This document shows, piece by piece, positions 1 to 8,897 of a stretch of 64,000 nucleotides of DNA. This stretch comes from Flemingiibacterium sp045578725 (GTDB lineage Bacteria; Bacillota; Clostridia; Oscillospirales; CAG-272), in assembly GCA_045578725.1 (NCBI GenBank), contig JAZNKS010000073.1:1-64000 (forward strand), written 5' to 3'. A program made the translations under genes and the position numbers. A model generated the notes under the pieces. The model was not told the DNA's origin. It made no database searches and saw only the letters and a program-made list of their open reading frames with translations. How positions within the stretch are numbered: the stretch's first letter is position 1; the number at the start of each line of letters is the position of its first letter.

Positions 1-1467
1 ACTAAAAACCTGACAGTTCTGCTAATCCTGTCATCTCTTCTGGCAGCCTGCGGAACCTCCGCTGACATACCAAAAGATACCGGCAGCGCAGCGGATACTA
101 CCGCTCCCACTGAAGACAGTTCCCCGGAGCTTGTCTATGAATATCCGGACGAAGGCTTCGACGGCGAGGAGATTCACATCATCACCCCCAGCGATTACTA
201 TACCTTCCACAACGCCTTTGAGTACGATGAAGTCAACGGCGAAACGCTGAACGATGCCATCTTCAACCGCAATCGCCTGGTGGAAACCAAACTGGATATC
301 GTTTTCAAGCAGACCGTTGTGGAGGAAACCTATCCACTGACCGCGGCGCTGAATAAGGCACGCACCTCCATCCTGTCCGGAGAAGAGGAATACGATATTG
401 TATACGCTCCTTTGAGCGAGGCGCGCGCGGCCGTAGCCGAAGACTGCTTCCTCAATCTGATGGAGATTGATTCCCTTCAGATGGATCAGCCTTGGTGGAA
501 CCAGGCATTTATTAACTCCGCTGTACTTGACGGAAAACTCTACGGAGCCGTCAGCGATGCCAATCTTTCCTATATGGACGGTACCACGCTCCTCGCCTTC
601 AACAGCGACATGATGGAAGATTATAAGCTGGAAGAACCGTACGATCTGGTACGCAATGGCAAGTGGACACTGGATGCGCTGGATGGCTATCTGAAGGCTG
701 TCGCCTCGCTGAACGGTGACGACACCTACGAATGGGCCAAGGACGGACACACCGTCTACGGTCTGTCCAACCACGGTAAAAACACCAGTGCCTATATCGT
801 CGGATGCGGCGAAACGGTTGTTGAAATCATCGACGGTCAGTTGACCAATACGGCCGGCAGCGCTCGATTCTATGATGTCATTGATAAACTGTCTTCCATC
901 TTTACCCGCGGGGATGCCAAATTCCTCGATGCCCACAACGGCAATGATATGGATCCCGACAAGGGCGGCTTCATCTACATCTTCATGAACAAGCGAAGCC
1001 TGTTTAACTATGTGGAAGTCAACAAGCTGCAGCGCTTCCGCGAGCTGGAATTTGACTATGGCGTAGTTCCGTTCCCCAAGTATGATGAACAGCAGGATTC
1101 CTATCATTCCATGATCTCCGGCTCGTCCGCCATCGTTTATCTGCCTGCCACCCTCTCGGATCCCGAAATGGTCGGAACCGTTCTGGATGCGTTGTCCTTT
1201 GAAAGTTATCAGACTGTCACACCGGCTTTCCGTGAAGTAACCGTATCGCAGAAAGGACTGCGAAATGACGATTCCATTGAAATGCTGAAAATCGTTCTTG
1301 ATTCCGTTCGTCCGCTCTGCTCCAATTTATTCGGCATCGGTGGTGATCTCACCTCGGCTATCAATGCAGAAATTTGCGACAAGGCCGGCAACATCGCTTC
1401 AGTCTGCGCCTCACAGCAAACCGTTATTGAAGAGCAAATCAAAAAATTCATGGAGGATTGGGAATAA
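1..1467 (+). CDS. Sugar ABC transporter substrate-binding lipoprotein (5' partial)
   Basis: The frame is open from base 1, and only the first few codons are missing. The first residues are the hydrophobic part of a signal peptide ending in a lipobox, Leu-Ala-Ala-Cys at about bases 40-51. A Thr/Ser/Pro/Asp-rich linker follows, as in lipid-anchored binding proteins. The mature part resembles family 1 extracellular solute-binding proteins: an NGETLNDA motif early, then LVRNGKWTLDAL in the middle. It is paralogous to the proteins at 19794 and 57952. It probably captures an oligosaccharide at the cell surface for an ABC importer. No permease gene lies downstream; permeases could lie before base 1. 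A GH39-like glycosidase follows after 42 bases with a strong AAGGAGG ribosome site. The substrate cannot be read from sequence. Confidence 0.85.
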   Translation, partial: TKNLTVLLILSSLLAACGTSADIPKDTGSAADTTAPTEDSSPELVYEYPDEGFDGEEIHIITPSDYYTFHNAFEYDEVNGETLNDAIFNRNRLVETKLDIVFKQTVVEETYPLTAALNKARTSILSGEEEYDIVYAPLSEARAAVAEDCFLNLMEIDSLQMDQPWWNQAFINSAVLDGKLYGAVSDANLSYMDGTTLLAFNSDMMEDYKLEEPYDLVRNGKWTLDALDGYLKAVASLNGDDTYEWAKDGHTVYGLSNHGKNTSAYIVGCGETVVEIIDGQLTNTAGSARFYDVIDKLSSIFTRGDAKFLDAHNGNDMDPDKGGFIYIFMNKRSLFNYVEVNKLQRFRELEFDYGVVPFPKYDEQQDSYHSMISGSSAIVYLPATLSDPEMVGTVLDALSFESYQTVTPAFREVTVSQKGLRNDDSIEMLKIVLDSVRPLCSNLFGIGGDLTSAINAEICDKAGNIASVCASQQTVIEEQIKKFMEDWE

Positions 1468-1509
1468 TTCCGCCTCCGTGATCCCATCAAAACCGCAAGG
1501 AGGATTCCT

Positions 1510-2811
1510 ATGAAACTGACCATCGACTACAATCATATTACCGGTTCCATCAAGCGTATGAATGCCGTCAACAACGGCCCGGTTTTCACCAAAAATGCCG
1601 ATCAGAACGCCGGCAATATGCAGGCTTATACCGATGCCGGCATTCCCTTCGCACGCAATCACGATGCCGCCTTCTTCAGCCGGTACGGCGGTGAGCACAC
1701 GGTGGATATCACCGCCGTCTTCCCGGATTTCGATGCCGATCCGAACGATCCTGCCTCCTACGATTTTCATTACACGGATGAATATTCCGAAACCATTATG
1801 GCGGCCGGCACCGGGGTCTTCTTCCGCCTCGGACAGAAGATCGAACACGGCTCCAAGAAATACGGCATCATCCCGCCCAAGGATTTTCACAAATGGGCCG
1901 TCATCTGCGAGCATCTTATTGCGCACATGAATGAGGGCTGGGCCGACGGCCATCACTACGGCATCAAGTACTGGGAAATCTGGAACGAGCCGGATCTTTA
2001 CGGTAAGTGCTGGATGGGAACACCGGAAGAATTCTACGAGCTGTATGCCGTCACCGCCAGACATCTGAAGGCACGCTTCCCCGATCTGATGATCGGAGGT
2101 CCGGCCGTCACCAGCTACTGCGAGGATTGGCTCCGCGGCTTCTTCACCAGGATCCGTGATGAAAAAATTCCGATGGACTTCTATTCCTGGCACCGCTATG
2201 CACGCACCGTCGAAAACGTGGTCGAAAACGCCGGCAAGCACCGTGCGCTGATGGCCGAATACGGCCTTGACAAAGCCGAAAGCATCCTCGACGAATGGAA
2301 CTATGTCAAGGGCTGGGGAGGCGAGGAATGGACCTATTCGCTGGAAACGGAAGTCAGCATGAAAGGCGCGGCCTTCATCGCCGGGGTCATGAGCGGCTGC
2401 CAGAAGGCACCGGTCGATATGCTGATGTATTACGATGCCCGTCCCTGCGGCATGAACGGAATGTTTGACTCTCTCTGCCGTCCCATCAAGGGCTATTATC
2501 CGATCAAGACCTGGGGCGAAATGCTGAAGATGGGCCGGGAATGTGCATCCGCCTGCGATATTCCGAACATTTACTGCACGGCAGCCTGCGATGCAGACGG
2601 CAGCCGAATGGCGATGATTACCTATTACACCGATGACGAGAACGCCAGCCCGAAGACCTTCAAGGCGGAAATTGCCGGTCTTGCCTCCGATGAGATTCAC
2701 GTTTATCGTCTGGACGAAAAGCATAATATGGAAGAAACCGAAACGGTCTACCCGGATGACGGCTGCTTCTGGCTCACGATGGAAAAGAACAGCGTGATTG
2801 TCATCCGATAA
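1510..2811 (+). CDS. GH39-like intracellular glycosidase (beta-xylosidase/iduronidase type)
   Basis: A 433-residue protein with the look of a clan GH-A TIM barrel close to family GH39. The strand-4 motif YWEIWNEPDLYG places the acid/base glutamate at about residue 160. The strand-7 motif SILDEWN gives a candidate nucleophile at about residue 262. A C-terminal beta-sandwich-like tail follows the barrel. There is no signal peptide, so it should act in the cytoplasm on imported oligosaccharide or on glycosides released from it. The start is fixed by AAGGAGG seven bases upstream. It lies 42 bases behind a sugar-binding lipoprotein and 10 bases before a beta-helix protein, so the three are likely co-transcribed. 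GH39 members act on xylosides, iduronides or galactosides, and the exact specificity is open. Confidence 0.72.
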   Translation: MKLTIDYNHITGSIKRMNAVNNGPVFTKNADQNAGNMQAYTDAGIPFARNHDAAFFSRYGGEHTVDITAVFPDFDADPNDPASYDFHYTDEYSETIMAAGTGVFFRLGQKIEHGSKKYGIIPPKDFHKWAVICEHLIAHMNEGWADGHHYGIKYWEIWNEPDLYGKCWMGTPEEFYELYAVTARHLKARFPDLMIGGPAVTSYCEDWLRGFFTRIRDEKIPMDFYSWHRYARTVENVVENAGKHRALMAEYGLDKAESILDEWNYVKGWGGEEWTYSLETEVSMKGAAFIAGVMSGCQKAPVDMLMYYDARPCGMNGMFDSLCRPIKGYYPIKTWGEMLKMGRECASACDIPNIYCTAACDADGSRMAMITYYTDDENASPKTFKAEIAGLASDEIHVYRLDEKHNMEETETVYPDDGCFWLTMEKNSVIVIR

Positions 2812-2821
2812 GGTGGAAAGC

Positions 2822-3883
2822 ATGGAATTTATCAAAAACGGAGGTGCGATCCTCCAGAAAATGATCGACGAGGCCGCAGCAGGCTCCCGTCATGTAACCG
2901 TCACAGGCAATTATGAGATTGAGCAGACCGTGCGCATCCCCTCGGAATTTACGCTGATTCTCGACAACTGTCACCTTGTCATGGCGGACAATACCTTCTG
3001 CAATATGTTCACCAACGAGAACTGCCATACAGCGAAGGGCCGCACCAAAGAGGGTACGGATCACGATATCATCATCGAAGGCCGCGGCCGCGTGATTCTG
3101 GACGGCGGCAATTACAACGGTCTGTCGGAATCCAATTCGGACAAGGACGGCAATCCGCATATCAGTGTCAACAACACGATTCTCTTTGCCAATGTGGAGA
3201 ACTTCCGGATCTCCGGTCTTCATATCCGCAATCAGCGCTGGTGGGCCATGAACTTCCTCTACTGCCGGTACGGCAAGCTTCAGGACATCGATTTCCGTTC
3301 GGACTGCACCCGCCTGCTCCCCGATGGAAGACGTGTCGAGGGTCTGCTCCGCGACGATTACAAGCCCACCTACATCAAGAATTCAGACGGCATTGATCTC
3401 CGTGTCGGCTGTCACGATATTCTCATCGAGAATATTACCGGCTTCACCGAGGACGATACGATCGCACTGACCGCTCTTCCCGGTAAGCTGGAGGCTATGT
3501 TCGCAGTGGAGGGGCTGGATACGGATCTGTACAACGTCAGCATCCGCAATGTCAATGCCTCCGCCTACTGCGCGATTGTCCGTCTGCTGAATCAGGGCGG
3601 AACGAAGCTGTACAATATCCTGATCGATGGCGTTATGGATTCCTCCAAGGGCAGCCGTTATCTGGATACCGGCCACACCGCTGTCCGTGTCGGCGACAAG
3701 CATCTGTACGGCAGCCGCCATGCCGAGCCGGGCGAAACCTTCAACATCACCGTGCGCAATATTACCTCCCGCGCACCGGTCATAGTCCGTCTGGCCGGTG
3801 CCATCACCAATCTGACCCTCGATAATCTGCGCGGCTTCGACGGCAATCAGATGCCGGTCGAAAACAACGCCGTTTTGTATTGA
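2822..3883 (+). CDS. Right-handed beta-helix protein, GH28-like
   Basis: A 353-residue protein with the repeating short-strand pattern of a pectin-lyase-like right-handed parallel beta-helix. The segment NSDGIDLRVGCHDILIEN followed by TEDDTIAL resembles the catalytic Asp region of family 28 polygalacturonases (NTDGID and DDC motifs), although the Cys after DD is Thr here. It has no signal peptide, so cytoplasmic cleavage of imported uronide or rhamnogalacturonan fragments is plausible but unproven. An earlier in-frame start at 2798 exists. The ATG at 2822 is preferred because AAGGTGG lies just before it, directly after the stop of the glycosidase upstream. It is the last gene of its unit, as a strong terminator follows. 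Confidence 0.68.
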   Translation: MEFIKNGGAILQKMIDEAAAGSRHVTVTGNYEIEQTVRIPSEFTLILDNCHLVMADNTFCNMFTNENCHTAKGRTKEGTDHDIIIEGRGRVILDGGNYNGLSESNSDKDGNPHISVNNTILFANVENFRISGLHIRNQRWWAMNFLYCRYGKLQDIDFRSDCTRLLPDGRRVEGLLRDDYKPTYIKNSDGIDLRVGCHDILIENITGFTEDDTIALTALPGKLEAMFAVEGLDTDLYNVSIRNVNASAYCAIVRLLNQGGTKLYNILIDGVMDSSKGSRYLDTGHTAVRVGDKHLYGSRHAEPGETFNITVRNITSRAPVIVRLAGAITNLTLDNLRGFDGNQMPVENNAVLY

Positions 3884-3897
3884 TCCTTCCCATATCA

Positions 3898-3934
3898 AAA
3901 AGCCCGTCTGTCTATCACCAACAGACGGGCTTTT
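3898..3934. terminator. Bidirectional rho-independent terminator
   Basis: A perfect 14-base stem, AAAAGCCCGTCTGT paired with its complement at 3921-3934, around a 9-base loop. The A/T ends supply the U-run on either strand. It sits between two convergent genes. Confidence 0.9.
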
Positions 3935-3967
3935 GGTGCGTTTTGCGCACCTTGCAGATTTTTCTTC

Positions 3968-4804
3968 CTATATACAATGGAAGCTCATCGGCTCCTTCTT
4001 GGGCTGACCGACCATACTGCGGTATTCGGAGGGGCTCATGCCGGTGTATTCCCGGAAGATTTCCCGGAAATAGGCGGCGGAATGAAAGCCGTGAACAGCC
4101 GCGATATCCTCGATGGAAAGTGTACTTCCTCGCAGCGAAGCGGCGGCCCGCTCGATGCGCATCTCGTTCCGGTATTTCACCGGCGTGGTGTGAAGCTCGC
4201 TTTTGAAGAGATGGTGGAGCCGCGACTGGCTGACACAGCATTGGCGGGCCAGCTCATCCATCCCGAATTCGCAGGCATAATGGGCCTCGATATACTGCAC
4301 GGCGGCCAGCAGAGCCGGATTCATCCGAAGCGGCGCCTCCTCGCGAAGATGCGGCAGGACCTCGGCCCAGAAGCTGTAGTAGAGTCCCACCGCACGGATC
4401 TGGGAAATCCGGTCTCCTGCGGCCATCCGCTCGAAGATTTCCCGGAATACCGCCTCGGTGGACGGCAATGACAGCGCATCGACCGTCTGCAGGGCATAAC
4501 GATCGGGGGGCACACTTCCCGATTTGCGCGGGATGATGTGAAGGCTGTAAAATTCGATATCGGGATCGCCGTGCCAGACGGAATTGTAGCGGATCCCCGC
4601 CGGCAGGAAGAAGAAGGTACCGGCCTCCATGCGGAGCCGTTTTGTCACCGCATTGAATTCAGCGCTTCCCTTCACAATATACACAAGGCTGTCATTCGGC
4701 AGACCGCTGGCGGCATCGTAGTAATGCGAATTGCGGAACACCGAACGCTGTGCGTGCAGCTCGGACATACAGATATTCTTCCCATAAACCTGAACAGACT
4801 CCAT
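3968..4804 (-). CDS. AraC-family transcriptional regulator with cupin-like sensor domain
   Basis: A 278-residue protein. The N-terminal half looks like an AraC-type cupin (AGTFFFLPAGIRY, then FYSLHIIPR). The C-terminal ~100 residues hold two helix-turn-helix units: one around DELARQCCVSQSRLHHLFK and one around IEDIAAVHGFHSAAYFREIF. This is the standard AraC/XylS DNA-binding domain. The start at 4804 is set by GGAGGG; a TTG four codons earlier overlaps that site and is not preferred. It is divergent from the Gfo/Idh-type dehydrogenase gene across 115 bases holding overlapping promoters and an inverted repeat. It is therefore probably the local activator or repressor of 4920-8004 and possibly of its own gene. 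Confidence 0.88.
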   Translation of the reverse strand: MESVQVYGKNICMSELHAQRSVFRNSHYYDAASGLPNDSLVYIVKGSAEFNAVTKRLRMEAGTFFFLPAGIRYNSVWHGDPDIEFYSLHIIPRKSGSVPPDRYALQTVDALSLPSTEAVFREIFERMAAGDRISQIRAVGLYYSFWAEVLPHLREEAPLRMNPALLAAVQYIEAHYACEFGMDELARQCCVSQSRLHHLFKSELHTTPVKYRNEMRIERAAASLRGSTLSIEDIAAVHGFHSAAYFREIFREYTGMSPSEYRSMVGQPKKEPMSFHCI

Positions 4805-4844
4805 TTCACCCTCCAAAAACAGCAGAATTGTTGCGCTTTTTGAC

Positions 4845-4873
4845 AGTATACCATATTTTCAATTCCCTGTCAA
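4845..4873 (-). promoter_or_regulatory. Sigma-A-type promoter for the AraC-family gene
   Basis: On the minus strand, TTGACA (4868-4873) and TATACT (4845-4850) are separated by exactly 17 bases, about 40 bases before the ATG at 4804. Confidence 0.8.
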
Positions 4874-4884
4874 TATGGTATAAT
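4848..4884 (+). promoter_or_regulatory. Inverted repeat and -10 element upstream of the dehydrogenase gene
   Basis: ATACCATATT (4848-4857) is repeated inverted as AATATGGTAT (4872-4881). The right arm runs into a TATAAT box (4879-4884) facing the plus-strand gene at 4920. No good -35 lies 17 bases upstream (TTTTCA), which fits an activator-dependent promoter. The repeat also overlaps the spacer and -10 of the opposing promoter. Confidence 0.55.
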
Positions 4885-4919
4885 GAAAATACAAATTGAT
4901 CCCGAAAGGATGATGAATC

Positions 4920-5951
4920 ATGAAACGCCTGAAAATCGCGCAGATCGGCATCGGCCACGACCATGCCCTCCCCACCTTCCAGAGCATGGTGGAGCAGGAT
5001 GAGCTGTTCGAGGTTGTCGCCTTCGCGCCCGCACGCGGCGAGGAGGATCGTCCGCTTCCGCCCTTCTATGAGGAGCACGCGCCCCGCATGACCCCCGAGG
5101 AGCTTCTCGCCATCCCGGATCTGGACGCCATTGCTGTCGAAACCGATGACTGGATTCTGACCGAATATGCCCTTGCGGCCATCCGCCGCGGACTTCCGGT
5201 CCATATGGATAAGCCCGGCAGCCTCTCGCAGGAGGAATTCGATACCCTCTGCCGCGAGGTCAAACGGGTCGGTGTCCCGATTCAGCTCGGTTATATGTAC
5301 CGCTACAATCCGGCCGTCCGCGAGCTTCTGAAGCAGATCAAGGCCGGCGAGCTCGGCGATATTTACTGTGTTGAGGCGCACATGGACTGCGAGCACGTCG
5401 CCGCCAAGCGCCAATGGCTGGATCATTTCAAGGGCGGCATGATGTACTTCCTCGGCTGTCATCTGGTCGATCTGATCGTGCAGATCAAGGGCATTCCCGA
5501 GAAGATCATTCCGCTGAATGCCGTCACCGGCTATGAGGGTGTCACCGCCGAAGACTTCGGCATGGCCGTCTTCCAGTACAAAAACGGCTGTTCCTTTGCC
5601 AAAACCACTGCCGTTGAGCCGGGCGGCTTCATGCGCCGCCAGCTGGTTGTCTGCGGTACCAAAAAAACCGTCGAGCTCCGCCCGATGGAAGCCAACCTCT
5701 GCGACGGAACCGGCAATATGTACACCGGTATCCGTACCTGTGAGCCATACAAGGGCTGGGATGTGGACGGTGTGCACAGCCGTTCCCCGCTCTACAAGCG
5801 CTATGATGCCATGATGGCCGATTTCGCGGCAATGGCACGCGGCGAGGAGCCGGCCGTTCCGGTGGATCTCGCCTATGAAGCCCAGCTTCACCGCCTCGTC
5901 CTGGCCGCCTGCGGTTGGGATATCGATTACAAAAAGCAGCTGATTCTGTAA
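4920..5951 (+). CDS. Gfo/Idh/MocA-family NAD(P)-dependent oxidoreductase
   Basis: A 343-residue two-domain dehydrogenase. The N-terminal Rossmann start is IAQIGIGHDHALPTF. The DKP motif (HMDKPGSLS) is the usual catalytic-lysine segment near residue 100, and GYMYRYNPAV follows. The C-terminal domain has the metal- or substrate-side histidine in FLGCHLVDL. The family oxidises or reduces hydroxyls of sugars, inositols and their keto forms. It is cytoplasmic. The start is preceded by GAAAGGATGATGA. It heads a plus-strand run with a quinone-oxidoreductase-like gene (31-base gap) and an epimerase-like gene (15-base gap), under the divergent AraC-type regulator. The substrate is not readable. Confidence 0.85.
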   Translation: MKRLKIAQIGIGHDHALPTFQSMVEQDELFEVVAFAPARGEEDRPLPPFYEEHAPRMTPEELLAIPDLDAIAVETDDWILTEYALAAIRRGLPVHMDKPGSLSQEEFDTLCREVKRVGVPIQLGYMYRYNPAVRELLKQIKAGELGDIYCVEAHMDCEHVAAKRQWLDHFKGGMMYFLGCHLVDLIVQIKGIPEKIIPLNAVTGYEGVTAEDFGMAVFQYKNGCSFAKTTAVEPGGFMRRQLVVCGTKKTVELRPMEANLCDGTGNMYTGIRTCEPYKGWDVDGVHSRSPLYKRYDAMMADFAAMARGEEPAVPVDLAYEAQLHRLVLAACGWDIDYKKQLIL

Positions 5952-5982
5952 GCTGACAATCATTATTCGAAAGGAATCCATC

Positions 5983-6966
5983 ATGAAAGCTATTCTTGTC
6001 AATTCTGACCGCTCCCTCTCCTGGAGCGATGTCCCCAATCCCGTTGTCGGCGATGAGGACGTTCTCGTCAAAATCCACTGTGCGGCACTCAACCGTGCCG
6101 ATCTGATGCAGCGTGCCGGCGATTATCCGCCCCCTCCCGGCTGTCCCGATTGGATGGGTCTGGAGATCTCCGGTGTCATCGTTGAGGTCGGCAAAGCGGC
6201 CGCCGAAAAATCGGCCTGGAAGGTCGGCGACTCCGTTTGTGCTCTGCTGGGCGGCGGCGGTTATGCCGAATATGTCAACGTCAAATACGATATGCTGATG
6301 CCGATCCCCAAGGGCCGCTCGCTCATCGAAGCATCCGCCATGCCGGAAGCCTACGCGACCGCCTATCTGAATCTCTTCCACGAAGGAAAAGCCAAGGCCG
6401 GCGATACCCTGCTGATGCAGGCCGGTGCTTCGGGTCTGGCCAGCGTTGTCATCCCGATGGCAAAAGCCTTCGGTCTGCGCGTCATCACAACCGTGCTTTC
6501 GGCTGAGATTGCCGAAAAGATCAAGCCCCTCGGCGCCGATATCATCGTCGATACCTCAAAGGAAAATCTGGCCGATGTACTGAAGGAACAGCTGGCGGCC
6601 GGTCACCCGGTCGATGTCGCTATCGACTGCCTCGGCGGCAGGGGAATGGGCGGCTGTCTGCCCTATCTTGCCCACGGCGCGCGCTGGATCATGATCGCCG
6701 CACTGGCAGGGCAGATAACCGAGATCGATCTGAAGAACATCTATGTCCGCAATGTCCGCATCATCGGTTCCACGCTCCGTTCCCGCACGCCCGCCTTCAA
6801 GGCCGAGCTGCTGGCCGAGCTGGTCCGCGATGTCTGGCCTAAGGTCGAGGCCGGTCTGATGAAGCCGTCGATCTATAAGGTTCTCCCCATCACCGAGGCA
6901 GAGGCCGCTCATGCCATTCTGGAACGCGGCGAAAATGTCGGCAAGGTTGTACTGACGGTAAACTGA
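5983..6966 (+). CDS. Zinc-independent quinone-oxidoreductase-like MDR dehydrogenase
   Basis: A 327-residue medium-chain dehydrogenase. The segment ALNRADLMQRAGDYPPPPG is typical of the QOR/PIG3 branch. The nucleotide site is of the form QAGASGLASVVIPMAKAFG (usually GAxGGVG). No structural- or catalytic-zinc cysteine set is visible, so it should be an NADPH-dependent reductase of quinone or enone-like substrates rather than an alcohol dehydrogenase. It has a complete length for the family and an AAAGGAATC ribosome site. It sits between a Gfo/Idh dehydrogenase and an epimerase-like protein, suggesting keto- or enone-sugar chemistry, which is an inference from context only. Confidence 0.82.
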   Translation: MKAILVNSDRSLSWSDVPNPVVGDEDVLVKIHCAALNRADLMQRAGDYPPPPGCPDWMGLEISGVIVEVGKAAAEKSAWKVGDSVCALLGGGGYAEYVNVKYDMLMPIPKGRSLIEASAMPEAYATAYLNLFHEGKAKAGDTLLMQAGASGLASVVIPMAKAFGLRVITTVLSAEIAEKIKPLGADIIVDTSKENLADVLKEQLAAGHPVDVAIDCLGGRGMGGCLPYLAHGARWIMIAALAGQITEIDLKNIYVRNVRIIGSTLRSRTPAFKAELLAELVRDVWPKVEAGLMKPSIYKVLPITEAEAAHAILERGENVGKVVLTVN

Positions 6967-6981
6967 AAGGAGATAACTCAC

Positions 6982-8004
6982 ATGAAAAAGGTTCTCGTAC
7001 TCGGCGGAACTGGCGCCATGGGTGTGTATCTCGTGCCGGAACTGATCCGGATGGGCTATCAGGTGGATGTCGTTTCCTTTGATGCCATCGAATCGAACAC
7101 TCCAAATCTGCGCTATATCCAAACCAAAGATGCCAAAGATCCCGCTTTCATCGCCGGGCTTCTGAAAAACGAATACCATGCCATCGTTGATTTTATGATC
7201 TATCCGACAGCGGCGGAATTCCGGGAAAAATACCGCCTGCTTGTCGAAAATACCGATCATTATATCTATCTCTCATCCTATCGTGTTTATGCCAACGAAG
7301 AGCATCCGATCCGGGAAACCTCGCCCCGCCTTCTGGATGTATCGACGGATACGGATTTCCTGTCCTTTGAAGATTATTCCCTCTACAAAGCACGCGGCGA
7401 GGATATCCTCAAGGCATCCGGACTGACCAACTGGACCGCCATCCGACCGGCCATCACCTTCTCCAAGCGCCGCTTCCAGCTGATCACGCTGGAGGCCAAT
7501 ATTCTCATCAACCGCGCCCGCGCCGGAAAGACCGTTCTCATTCCAAGGGAGGCACTGGATGTACAGGCAACAATGTCGTGGGGCGGCGACGTAGGCCGTA
7601 TGATCGCCCGGTTGGTGCTGAACAAGGATGCTTACGGCGAAATTTACACCACCGCCACCGCCGAGCATAACTCATGGGGGACCATCGCCGGCTATTACAA
7701 GGAGCTGATCGGCCTGAAGGCTCTGGCCATCGATGCGGAGGATTACATCAAAATCATGCAGCCCAATGACCGCCCCGGTATTCACCGTTCGGCGCGCTGG
7801 CAGCTTGCTTATGACCGACTGTTTGACCGGATCATCGACAATACCAAGATTCTCAATGTCACCGGCATGAAGCAATCCGAGCTGACCACCGTTTATGACG
7901 GTCTGAAGCGGGAGCTTTCCGCCCTCCCCCGCGATTATGTTTTCCCCGGCTGTGAAGATTGCTGCCAGCGCATGGATGAATACCTGGCCGCGCGAAGTCT
8001 GTAA
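6982..8004 (+). CDS. NAD-dependent epimerase/dehydratase-like protein (extended SDR)
   Basis: A 340-residue protein starting with the Rossmann signature MKKVLVLGGTGAMGVYL. It shows the acidic residue after strand 2 (VVSFDAIES) and a later SSYRVYANEEHP segment, like the Ser/Tyr region of extended short-chain dehydrogenases. The YxxxK tyrosine is probably in EDYSLYKARGEDIL. These proteins interconvert nucleotide sugars or free sugar derivatives. A GAAAGGAGATAAC ribosome site lies only 15 bases after the previous stop, so it is co-transcribed with the two upstream oxidoreductases. The unit ends at a strong terminator 7 bases past the stop. Confidence 0.8.
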   Translation: MKKVLVLGGTGAMGVYLVPELIRMGYQVDVVSFDAIESNTPNLRYIQTKDAKDPAFIAGLLKNEYHAIVDFMIYPTAAEFREKYRLLVENTDHYIYLSSYRVYANEEHPIRETSPRLLDVSTDTDFLSFEDYSLYKARGEDILKASGLTNWTAIRPAITFSKRRFQLITLEANILINRARAGKTVLIPREALDVQATMSWGGDVGRMIARLVLNKDAYGEIYTTATAEHNSWGTIAGYYKELIGLKALAIDAEDYIKIMQPNDRPGIHRSARWQLAYDRLFDRIIDNTKILNVTGMKQSELTTVYDGLKRELSALPRDYVFPGCEDCCQRMDEYLAARSL

Positions 8005-8010
8005 ATCAAA

Positions 8011-8041
8011 CAAGGTGCTGCACCAAACGTGCGGCACCTTG
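8011..8041. terminator. Terminator between convergent genes
   Basis: CAAGGTGC (8011-8018) pairs with GCACCTTG (8034-8041), with an inner GCAC/GTGC extension. TCTTTTT follows on the plus strand. It separates the oxidoreductase unit from the AraC-type gene ending at 8047. Confidence 0.85.
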
Positions 8042-8046
8042 TCTTT

Positions 8047-8865
8047 TTATTCGGTCATCGGGCCATCTTCCCCGTATCGGCTGAACATCTTCCGGGCATA
8101 GGCGCGCGGTGTCATGCCCATCGTCTTCCGGAAGGCATAGCTGAAATAGGATTGGGACGAAAAGCCGCAGGCATAGGCAATTTCGGACAGAGTCTGATCG
8201 GTTCCGAGCAGCAGATTGATCGCCTTGCGAATCCGCTGTTCCTCCACATATTCCCGGAGCGTCTTTCCCGTGGATGCCTTGAAGCAATTATGAAAATGGA
8301 TCGGGCTGAACGAGGCCAGCGCTGCCATTGCCTCCAGGCTGAGATCGGCGGTGATATTCTCCCTGATATAGCGGATCACCTTGTCGATCGCTTCGTTGTT
8401 GTTTTTCTGCATCCGCCCGCAGTGCTCCCGGCTTCCCCCAATCTGCTCCAGCCGGTAAATCAGCTCCAGAATCAGGCTTTGCAGCATGAGCTGATCCTGC
8501 TCCATGCCCGTTTCATAATAGAAGCAGAGCTTTTCAAACAGCTCGCCAAACCGTGCCGCATCCTCGGGCTGTATATACTCCGGGAGCTTCATCAGCCGGT
8601 CATACAATTCGCCTTCACGAACGATCATATGCACATACCGGCACCGGAACGGCAGCCGGGTCCAGCGGATCTGCCCCGGCTTGGCGCAGATCAGAAGATC
8701 CGGAACAATCGGCACGGCGGTATCGTTGATATGCGAGATGCCTCCCTCCCCGAGGGAAATCTCCAATTCAAACAGCGAGGTTTTCCGGTGCCGGGTGGTA
8801 TCCCGGTTCTTCACAGCCAGTTGGGTATTGTACACACCGATCGCCACGATTTCGGGCAGAATCAT
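8047..8865 (-). CDS. AraC-family transcriptional regulator
   Basis: A 272-residue regulator. The N-terminal ~150 residues are a variable sensor, with the pattern ETGMEQDQLMLQSLILELIY before the linker. The C-terminal domain carries two helix-turn-helix units (LEAMAALASFSPIHFHNCF and LSEIAYACGFSSQSYFSYAF) and ends in the common MGMTPRAYAR motif. It is divergent from the MBL-fold hydrolase gene at 8983 across an AT-rich spacer with an inverted repeat. It likely controls the 8983-13122 unit in response to a sugar-derived effector. The effector itself cannot be read. Confidence 0.88.
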   Translation of the reverse strand: MILPEIVAIGVYNTQLAVKNRDTTRHRKTSLFELEISLGEGGISHINDTAVPIVPDLLICAKPGQIRWTRLPFRCRYVHMIVREGELYDRLMKLPEYIQPEDAARFGELFEKLCFYYETGMEQDQLMLQSLILELIYRLEQIGGSREHCGRMQKNNNEAIDKVIRYIRENITADLSLEAMAALASFSPIHFHNCFKASTGKTLREYVEEQRIRKAINLLLGTDQTLSEIAYACGFSSQSYFSYAFRKTMGMTPRAYARKMFSRYGEDGPMTE

Positions 8866-8897
8866 ACGCGCCTCCGCAAACAGTAAGATTTCGAATA

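Noticed and set aside
4805..4816. A TTG start for the first AraC regulator, four codons before the ATG.
   Set aside because: It would overlap the GGAGGG ribosome site used by the ATG at 4804.
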